Positions 58,146 through 64,000 of a stretch of 64,000 nucleotides of DNA are shown here, piece after piece. The notes beneath the pieces are model-generated. The model worked only from the letters and a program-made list of their open reading frames with translations, had not been told where the DNA came from and did no database searches. Positions within the stretch are counted from its first letter, which is position 1. Every line of letters begins with the position of its first letter. The stretch is from the NCBI RefSeq assembly GCF_902506165.1, contig NZ_LR733817.1, forward strand, positions 5,563,403 through 5,627,402, in the 5' to 3' direction. The translations under genes were made by a program, and so were the position numbers. This stretch comes from Bosea sp. 29B (lineage in GTDB: Bacteria; Pseudomonadota; Alphaproteobacteria; Rhizobiales; Beijerinckiaceae).

Positions 58146-58925
58146 GTGCGCATTGCCACCTGGAACGTCAATTCGATCCGCCAGCGGCTGACCCATGTCC
58201 TCGCCTTCCTGAAGGAAGCCGAGCCCGACGCGCTCTGCCTGCAGGAGCTGAAATGCGTCGATCCCGATTTCCCGCGCGCCGAGATCGAAGAGGCCGGCTG
58301 GCAGGTCACGACCCACGGCCAGAAGGGCTTCAACGGCGTCGCCATCATCTCGCGCAGCAAGCTCGAGGATGTCCGCCGCGGCCTGCCGGGCGACGAAAGC
58401 GATGAGCAGGCGCGCTATCTCGAAGGCGTGCTGCCGCTGGGCGACGGCGTGGTGCGCATCGCTTCGATCTACCTGCCGAACGGCAACCCGCCGAACACCG
58501 AGAAATACCCCTACAAGCTCGCCTGGATGGAGCGGCTGGCGGTCCATGCCAAGGGCCTGCTGGCGCATGAGGAGCCGCTGGTGCTGGCCGGCGACTACAA
58601 CGTCATCCCCGAGCCGCGCGACGCCCGCGACCCCGCCGCCTGGACCGGTGACGCACTCTTCCTGCCGCCGACCCGCACCGCCTTCCGCAAGCTGCAGAGT
58701 CTCGGCTTCACCGAGGCGCTACGCGCCACCACCGACGCGGCCGGCCTCTACACCTTCTGGGACTATCAGGCCGGCGCCTGGCAGCGGAACAACGGCATCC
58801 GCATCGACCACCTCCTGCTCTCGCCGCAGGCGGCCGACAAGCTCGGCGCCGTCTCGATCGCCAAGCATGTGCGCGGCTGGGACAAGGCCTCGGACCATGT
58901 CCCGGTGCTGATCGAGCTGAGCTGA
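58146..58925 (+). CDS. xth: Exodeoxyribonuclease III
   Basis: 259 aa of the Exo III/AP endonuclease fold: ATWNVNSIRQR (metal Asn), LQELK (metal Glu), GDYNVIPEP and final SDHVP (catalytic His). Starts at GTG 58146. It repairs abasic sites and 3' blocked ends. Confidence 0.94.
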   Translation: MRIATWNVNSIRQRLTHVLAFLKEAEPDALCLQELKCVDPDFPRAEIEEAGWQVTTHGQKGFNGVAIISRSKLEDVRRGLPGDESDEQARYLEGVLPLGDGVVRIASIYLPNGNPPNTEKYPYKLAWMERLAVHAKGLLAHEEPLVLAGDYNVIPEPRDARDPAAWTGDALFLPPTRTAFRKLQSLGFTEALRATTDAAGLYTFWDYQAGAWQRNNGIRIDHLLLSPQAADKLGAVSIAKHVRGWDKASDHVPVLIELS

Positions 58926-58927
58926 GC

Positions 58928-59218
58928 GTGCTAAAGGTCATCGCCCAGGACTTCATCAGGCTCGAAAGCGTCGAGCTGGTGAAGCCGCTCTACCGGGAGC
59001 TCGTCGAGAAAACGCAGGCCGAGCCGCTCTGCCTCGCCTACGATCTCTTCATCGACCAGAATGACCCCGGCCATTTCGTCTTCGTCGAGCAGTGGCCGGA
59101 CCAGGCGGCGCTCGACGCGCATTGCCGGAGCGAGCATTTCACTCGGCTGGTGCCGCTGATCAACCAGCATCAGAGGCAGGACTGCATCGTCACGCTGATG
59201 GATGCGTTCAAGGGATAA
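58928..59218 (+). CDS. Antibiotic biosynthesis monooxygenase-type (ABM) protein
   Basis: 96 aa, single ABM/YgiN-like ferredoxin fold (VIAQDFIRLESVE, FVFVEQWPDQAALDAHCRSEHF). Starts at GTG 58928, 2 bp after the xth stop, so it is in the same transcript. Could be a quinol monooxygenase; substrate unknown. Confidence 0.87.
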   Translation: MLKVIAQDFIRLESVELVKPLYRELVEKTQAEPLCLAYDLFIDQNDPGHFVFVEQWPDQAALDAHCRSEHFTRLVPLINQHQRQDCIVTLMDAFKG

Positions 59219-59231
59219 CCGTCCTCTCCCG

Positions 59232-59600
59232 CTATTGCGGCGAGCCGCGCCTGACACCGTCCTTGACGAACACCCGAAATGGCGTCGTGCCGCTGGCACT
59301 GCCATCGGCCGAGCGCCATTGGCCGTTGCTGCAGAGCACACCACCCTGCGTCTCAGTCGCCTCGAACTCGATCAGGTTGTGATAGGTTGTCCCGTTCGGC
59401 TCGACGGCGCGGAACTTCGTCGTGCATTTGCCGCCGGCGACGACCGGATCGTAGTCGTGGATCATGATGCCGCCGCCACCCGTGCTCGGGAACGGATTCG
59501 TCAACACGGGCCAGTCTTCGAAGCGCTCCTGCGCCCCCGCGCCATGAATGACAAGCGCCGCGAAGGCGGCGATGAAGCTGAGGCGTACAGCGTCGCGCAT
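59232..59600 (-). CDS. Small exported protein, unknown
   Basis: 122 aa with a signal peptide ending near GAGAQE (residue 24). Two Cys (KCTTKF, VLCSNGQW) could form a disulfide. The beta-rich body is not one I recognise. Start ATG 59600; the longer frame is not coding-like. Confidence 0.65.
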   Translation of the reverse strand: MRDAVRLSFIAAFAALVIHGAGAQERFEDWPVLTNPFPSTGGGGIMIHDYDPVVAGGKCTTKFRAVEPNGTTYHNLIEFEATETQGGVLCSNGQWRSADGSASGTTPFRVFVKDGVRRGSPQ

Positions 59601-59658
59601 GGCAGAAGCTCCGAAGTTAGATACCTCGGCTACTTTGGCCTGCAGGCCTTGGATGCAG

Positions 59659-60612
59659 TCAGCGCCGCTCGGCGCGGATGTGCTGGCGTTCGACCAAGGC
59701 GAGCGCAGCCGTCCGGTCGCCCGCGCTCGCATTGGCGAAGGCGGCATCGTAGCGCTCGACGATCCAGCCTTCGCGGGCGATGTCGGCGCCCTCGCGGGCC
59801 AGCGCCAGCCACATCAGGCCCATGATCGGGTGGCGTGGCACGCCGTCACCGCCACGCAGCAGCATGTCGCCGAAAACGGCGCGCGCCGGGGCATGGCCCT
59901 TCTCGGCCGCGAGCTTCATCCAGCGCGCCGCCTGGCGCGGATCGCGCGCCACGCCGGTGCCGTTGAGATAGAGCCGGGCAAGATTGTACTGGCCGTCCGG
60001 GTCGCCGAAATAGGAGGCGGCGTAGTGGAACATGTCGAAGGCGCGATCGGGATTGGGCTTCACATAGGTGCCCTTGACCCCGTCGAGGAAATAGCCGCCA
60101 AGCGCGACGAAGGCGGCCGCGACGATGCGCCCATCCGAGGTGCCGGGAATCTCGTCGGCGTTCTCGTCCGCGATCTTCGAGAAATACTCGAACGCCTTGA
60201 GATCATTGGTCGGAACGCCATCGCCGCTGGCGTAGACCCGGCCGAGCTTGAACTGCGCGGCGAGATGGCCCTGGGCCGCGGCGTATTCGAGCGCCTTGAC
60301 CGCGCCAGCCTGATCGCCGGCTGTGGAATCGCGCATCCAGGCCTTCAGCGCGTCGCGGGCGCTGCTGAACGGAGCGATCGGCAGGGCGGTGTGGGCGGCA
60401 GGCCCGCTCGGCGCCGGTGCGATCGCACCGCGGCCGGGAGCGAGCGGCACGGGCGCAACGCGGTTATCAAGCTCCGGCTCCGGCAGGGCGGCGCCTGGAA
60501 TCGGGAGCGGTGGCAGCGGCATGCGCTCCACGGACGCATTTTGCGCCCAGGCTGCCGACTGGCAGCCCAGAGCAAGCAATGCTCCTGCAATGATGGCCTC
60601 AGATATCCGCAT
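59659..60612 (-). CDS. Sel1-repeat periplasmic protein, ExoR-like
   Basis: 317 aa. Signal peptide (to about residue 23), Pro-rich linker (about 30-75), then four or five Sel1 repeats (AAAQGHLAAQFKLGRVYASGDGV; ASYFGDPDGQYNLARLYLNGTGV; AEKGHAPARAVFGDML). The repeat order and the stretch NDLKAFEYFSKIADEN resemble rhizobial ExoR, the periplasmic inhibitor of the ExoS-ChvI system. Its ATG lies 14 bp inside the ilvD end, so it is coupled. ExoR identity is inferred. Confidence 0.8.
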   Translation of the reverse strand: MRISEAIIAGALLALGCQSAAWAQNASVERMPLPPLPIPGAALPEPELDNRVAPVPLAPGRGAIAPAPSGPAAHTALPIAPFSSARDALKAWMRDSTAGDQAGAVKALEYAAAQGHLAAQFKLGRVYASGDGVPTNDLKAFEYFSKIADENADEIPGTSDGRIVAAAFVALGGYFLDGVKGTYVKPNPDRAFDMFHYAASYFGDPDGQYNLARLYLNGTGVARDPRQAARWMKLAAEKGHAPARAVFGDMLLRGGDGVPRHPIMGLMWLALAREGADIAREGWIVERYDAAFANASAGDRTAALALVERQHIRAERR

Positions 60613-62329
60613 AGCACTGTATCTCGGCTGCGCCTCCCGGATGGGTGACGGCGCCGCCCTTGGCGGATCCGACCGTCTGCGCGTATTTCCAAAGCGCACC
60701 CGACCGATAATCCGTCTGGCGCGGCGTCCAGTCCTTACGACGCGCTTCAAGTTCGGCATCAGAAAGGCGGACTGCGAGCTTTCCTGTGATGGCGTCGAGC
60801 TCGATGATATCGCCGTCGCGGATCAGGCCGATCGGCCCGCCGACAGCGGCCTCTGGGCCGACATGGCCGACGCAGAAACCGCGGGTCGCACCCGAGAACC
60901 GCCCGTCTGTGATCAGCGCGACCTTGTCGCCCATGCCCTGGCCGTAGAGCGCTGCGGTGGTCGACAGCATCTCGCGCATGCCCGGGCCGCCCTTGGGCCC
61001 CTCATAGCGGATCACCAGCACGTCGCCGACCTTGTAGTCGCGGTTGGTGACGGCCTTGAAGGCGTCCTCCTCGCAGTCGAAGCAGCGCGCCGGGCCGGCG
61101 AAGACGAGGCTCTCGGTCGGCATGCCGGCGATCTTCACGATAGCGCCCTCGGGCGCGAGATTGCCCTTGAGGCCAACGACACCGCCGGTCTGCGTGATCG
61201 GCTTATTGGCTGGGTGGACGACGTCCTGCTTGTCGTTCCACTTCACCGAAGCGAGGTTCTCGGCGATGGTGCGGCCGGTCACGGTCATGCAATCGCCGTG
61301 CAGATAGCCGTTGTCGAGCAGCGTCTTCATCAGCAGCGGGATGCCGCCGACTTCGAACATGTCCTTGGCGACGTATTTGCCGCCCGGCTTCAGATCGGCG
61401 ACATAGGGCGTCTTCTTGAAGATCTCGGCGACGGCGAACAGGTCGAAGTCGATGCCGCATTCATGCGCGATCGCCGGCAGGTGCAGCGCCGCATTGGTCG
61501 AGCCGCCCGAGGCCGCAACGACCATCGCCGCGTTCTCCAGCGCCTTGCGGGTGACGATGTCGCGCGGGCGGATGTTCCGGGCGATCAGGTCCATCACCAT
61601 CTCGCCGGCGGTGTAGCAGAAGGTGTCGCGCACGTCGTAGGGAGCAGGCGCGCCGCAGCTATAGGGCAGCGCCAGGCCGATCGCCTCGGCGACGGTCGCC
61701 ATGGTGTTGGCGGTGAACTGGGCGCCGCAGGAACCGGAGGACGGACAGGCGACCTCCTCGAGCTCCTTCAAATCCTCGTCCGACATCGCGCCGACCGAGT
61801 GCTTGCCGACCGCCTCGAACACGTCCTGGATGGTGACCGGCTGGCCCTTGAAATTGCCGGGCAGGATCGAGCCGCCATAGATGAAGATCGAGGGCACGTT
61901 GAGGCGCACCATCGCCATCATCATGCCGGGCAGCGACTTGTCGCAGCCGGCGAGGCCGACCAGCGCGTCATAGCAATGGCCGCGCATGGTGAGCTCGACC
62001 GAGTCGGCGATGACCTCGCGCGAGGCCAGCGACGACTTCATGCCCTGGTGGCCCATGGCAATGCCGTCGGTCACGGTGATCGTGCAGAACTCGCGCGGCG
62101 TGCCCTGGGCCGAGGCGACGCCCTTCTTCACGGCCTGGGCCTGGCGCATCAGGGCGATATTGCAGGGAGCAGCCTCGTTCCAGCAGGAGGCGACGCCGAC
62201 GAAGGGCTGCGCGATCTGCTTCGCGGTCATCCCCATCGCGTAATAATAGGAGCGATGCGGAGCACGGGCCGGCCCGACACTGACGTGCCGGCTGGGCAGC
62301 TTCGACTTATCGAATACGCGCGCGTCCAT
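60599..62329 (-). CDS. ilvD: Dihydroxy-acid dehydratase
   Basis: 576 aa. It makes the 2-oxo acids for Ile and Val. Iron-sulfur cysteines are seen in [17 protein letters not shown] and CPSSGSCG. Normal length for the IlvD/Edd branch. ATG 62329 ([15 protein letters not shown]). Confidence 0.96.
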   Translation of the reverse strand: MDARVFDKSKLPSRHVSVGPARAPHRSYYYAMGMTAKQIAQPFVGVASCWNEAAPCNIALMRQAQAVKKGVASAQGTPREFCTITVTDGIAMGHQGMKSSLASREVIADSVELTMRGHCYDALVGLAGCDKSLPGMMMAMVRLNVPSIFIYGGSILPGNFKGQPVTIQDVFEAVGKHSVGAMSDEDLKELEEVACPSSGSCGAQFTANTMATVAEAIGLALPYSCGAPAPYDVRDTFCYTAGEMVMDLIARNIRPRDIVTRKALENAAMVVAASGGSTNAALHLPAIAHECGIDFDLFAVAEIFKKTPYVADLKPGGKYVAKDMFEVGGIPLLMKTLLDNGYLHGDCMTVTGRTIAENLASVKWNDKQDVVHPANKPITQTGGVVGLKGNLAPEGAIVKIAGMPTESLVFAGPARCFDCEEDAFKAVTNRDYKVGDVLVIRYEGPKGGPGMREMLSTTAALYGQGMGDKVALITDGRFSGATRGFCVGHVGPEAAVGGPIGLIRDGDIIELDAITGKLAVRLSDAELEARRKDWTPRQTDYRSGALWKYAQTVGSAKGGAVTHPGGAAEIQCYADI

Positions 62330-62986
62330 TCAAACTCTGTCCCGCCACCCCACCTGGCGGGCGCCAGATGTGCCACGCCGCCGCCCGCTGGTGCAATCAT
62401 CCGCCCCGAGCCGGCCGCGAAGCATTTTTCTGCTCCACATCCTGCTTGAAGGGGCTTAATTCTTCCGTATCTCAGATAGTTACTGAAGTTTGGAGCTGAG
62501 GCCGCTTTGTGGCGGCTTCACGGCAATCGTGGCAGCCCACCGCCGCAACGCTGCAATAGCTGCCGATGTTGTAGAAAAGTCACGGCATCACAGCTCGCGG
62601 CAGCATCAGCTGCGGCTCTGCCCACAATCCCAGCGTGCAGCTGGACATCGCCAGCGGCTCACGATCCCGGCATCGCGCCAGATGCCGCGAGGACGAAGCG
62701 AACAATGCCAGCCGGGCAGACTGCCAACCCGAACCGGTTTCGGGAGCAACGCCCCCTCGACCAAATCATTGAAGTCTTGCGACTTTTAAACCAGCCGGCC
62801 GACACCGACCGCGCCTCTGCCGAGCCTTCAGGCTCTTCAGATTAGAATTTATCTAATGAGAATCCAGTTTAGAACAGATATAACACCTTGAAATAAAAGG
62901 GATATTCCCTTGACCGCCTCGACTTGCCGGACTACCGCTCCCTCCCGAATGGCCGATTTTGATAGCCCCGCCCGAAGGAGCGAAAC
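62330..62986. other. 657-bp divergent intergenic region
   Basis: Between ilvD and the iron-binding protein gene. It includes a GAGCCT/AGGCTC hairpin (62822-62835), an AT-rich stretch with an Irr-box-like repeat (62841-62857) and an AAGGGA/TCCCTT repeat (62897-62911) next to TTGACC. Short open frames at 62490-62845 look non-coding. Confidence 0.6.
62841..62857. promoter_or_regulatory. Irr/ICE-box-like inverted repeat
   Basis: ATTAGA-ATTTA-TCTAAT, perfect 6-bp arms, close to the TTTAGAA-type arms of Irr (iron control element) boxes of rhizobia. It lies 130 bp before the start of an iron-binding protein gene. A second repeat, AAGGGA-TAT-TCCCTT, is at 62897-62911. Confidence 0.55.
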
Positions 62987-64000
62987 ATGACCATCCGCAC
63001 CGCGCTCGCCGCGACAGCCTTGGCGTCCTGCCTGCTGGCCGTCCCTGCCCTTGCGCAGAGCGTCAACCTCTACACGACGCGCGAGCCGGCTCTGCTCAAC
63101 CCGGTGATCGAGGCCTTCACCAAGGACACCGGCATCAAGGTCAACGCGGTCTTCCTCAAGGACGGCCTGCAGCAGCGCATCCAGGCCGAGGGCGCCAACA
63201 GCCCGGCCGACGTGATGCTCGTCGTCGATGTCGGCGAGATCCAGGCGGCGGCCGACGCCGGCGTCACCCAGCCGGTCAAGTCGGCGCTGGTCGACAAGAT
63301 CGTGCCGGCCCAGATGCGCGGCGCCGGCGACAACTGGATCACGCTGACCAAGCGCGCCCGCATCGTCATCGTCTCCAAGGATCGGGTCAAGCAGGACGCG
63401 ATCACCTATGAGGACCTCGCCGATCCCAAGTGGAAGGGCAAGTTCTGCATCCGCTCGGGCCAGCACCCCTACAACACGGCGCTGTTCTCGGCTTATCTCA
63501 GCCATCACGGCGCGGATAAGACGGAAGCCTATCTCAAGGCGCTCAAGGCCAACACCGCCCGCAAGCCTGGCGGCGGCGACCGCGACGTCGCCCGTGACAT
63601 CCTCTCGGGCCAGTGCGACATCGCCATCATCAACACCTACTATATCGGGCTGATGAGCAAGGCGACGAACGAGCAGAAGGGCTGGTACGAGGCGATCAAG
63701 CCGCTCAAGACCACCTTCGCCAATGGCGGCACCCATGTGAACGTCTCGGCCGCGGCGATCGCCAAGCACGCCCCGAACAAGGAGAACGCCGTCAAGCTGA
63801 TCGAATACATGCTCGGCGAGAAGGCGCAGCACATCTATGCCGACGGCAATTTCGAGTTCCCGGTCAATGCCGACGTCAAGGAAGCCGAGGCCGTGAAGCT
63901 GCTCGGCGCCGTCACTCCGGACAAGCTGCCGCTCGCCGACATCGCCAAGAACCGCAAGGCCGCCTCCGAACTGGTCGACAAGGCCGGCTTCGACAATTGA
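62987..64000 (+). CDS. Fe3+ ABC transporter substrate-binding protein (FbpA/FutA)
   Basis: 337 aa, complete, with its stop at the last base. Signal peptide to about residue 23 (ALAQSVNLYTTRE). The ferric-binding Tyr pair is seen in NTYYIG (about residue 218), as in FutA/FbpA. It captures Fe3+ in the periplasm; permease and ATPase genes should follow outside the window. Control by iron through the upstream Irr-like box is inferred. Confidence 0.93.
   Translation: MTIRTALAATALASCLLAVPALAQSVNLYTTREPALLNPVIEAFTKDTGIKVNAVFLKDGLQQRIQAEGANSPADVMLVVDVGEIQAAADAGVTQPVKSALVDKIVPAQMRGAGDNWITLTKRARIVIVSKDRVKQDAITYEDLADPKWKGKFCIRSGQHPYNTALFSAYLSHHGADKTEAYLKALKANTARKPGGGDRDVARDILSGQCDIAIINTYYIGLMSKATNEQKGWYEAIKPLKTTFANGGTHVNVSAAAIAKHAPNKENAVKLIEYMLGEKAQHIYADGNFEFPVNADVKEAEAVKLLGAVTPDKLPLADIAKNRKAASELVDKAGFDN

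Noticed and set aside
60323..62449. 708-codon open frame antisense to ilvD and the ExoR-like gene
   Set aside because: Product is rich in Asp/Arg/His/Gly with no fold features; the minus strand encodes a textbook IlvD.
62490..62845. Two overlapping plus-strand frames upstream of the iron-binding protein
   Set aside because: No start context or recognisable sequence; one runs into the Irr-like box.

Overview
The window is about 64 kb of high-GC DNA that reads as the chromosome of an alphaproteobacterium of the order Hyphomicrobiales (Rhizobiales), most likely Bosea or a close relative. This is inferred from an NDUFA12-type complex I protein, a DUF2155 protein, a class II (B12-dependent) ribonucleotide reductase, an ExoR-like Sel1 protein, a BA14K protein and a Mur-type Fur regulator. 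No rRNA, tRNA, integrase or CRISPR array was seen.

Region A (1-27.7 kb) is a dense block of metal-homeostasis and envelope genes, mostly on the minus strand. (i) mntH (NRAMP Mn importer), a DUF2946-like protein, PCuAC, SCO1 and a TlpA-like thioredoxin (cut by the window edge) form one tandem run, divergent from mur. (ii) An L,D-transpeptidase, a DsbA-like oxidoreductase and a BTLCP cysteine protease follow. (iii) A cad/pbr-type efflux operon holds a P1B ATPase, an isoprenylcysteine methyltransferase-like protein, LspA, a methionine-poor PCuAC protein and a CDF exporter; it diverges from a CadR-type MerR gene across a typical 19-bp-spacer promoter. (iv) Next come a VIT1-type transporter, a multicopper oxidase, a COG4280 membrane protein with a 69-aa partner, and a stand-alone ChrB N-terminal-domain protein. 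(v) An apparent operon carries cytochrome b561, a two-component system, a DedA-PAP2-LssY fusion and a DegP protease. (vi) An ABC-2 exporter operon, a COG4705 membrane protein and a PepSY protein share a promoter-like motif.

Region B (27.8-30.5 kb) is a scar: an intact IS5-type element sits on the stop codon of a 5'-truncated IS630 transposase, which cuts off a glycine-rich autotransporter-like gene. A 34-codon orphan gene tail lies on the other side. This looks like the edge of the accessory block.

Region C (30.8-64 kb) looks like core chromosome: a membrane histidine kinase/OmpR pair, nrdJ with a long leader and a cluster of DnaA-box-like sites, a NIPSNAP protein, a serine hydrolase and NDUFA12. 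An alpha/beta hydrolase, a CGNR regulator and a second mntH lie before the familiar DUF2155-aat-accC-accB-dsbA neighbourhood. Isochorismatase and GlxA-type genes lie between accB and dsbA. Then follow an orphan DnaB-like ATPase, LysR-SDR-CMD-Atu4866 genes, a HerA-like ATPase, HAD, YqhA, BA14K, xth, a monooxygenase-like protein, an ExoR-like protein, ilvD, and an Fe3+ periplasmic binding protein preceded by an Irr-box-like repeat at the window end.

Together the genes cover Mn and Fe uptake, Cu delivery to cytochrome oxidase, Zn/Cd/Pb efflux, and envelope repair. The candidate systems worth most attention are the kinase/DedA-PAP2/DegP operon, the efflux operon with lipoprotein-processing genes, the palindrome-controlled COG4280/ChrB pair, and the shared operator motifs.
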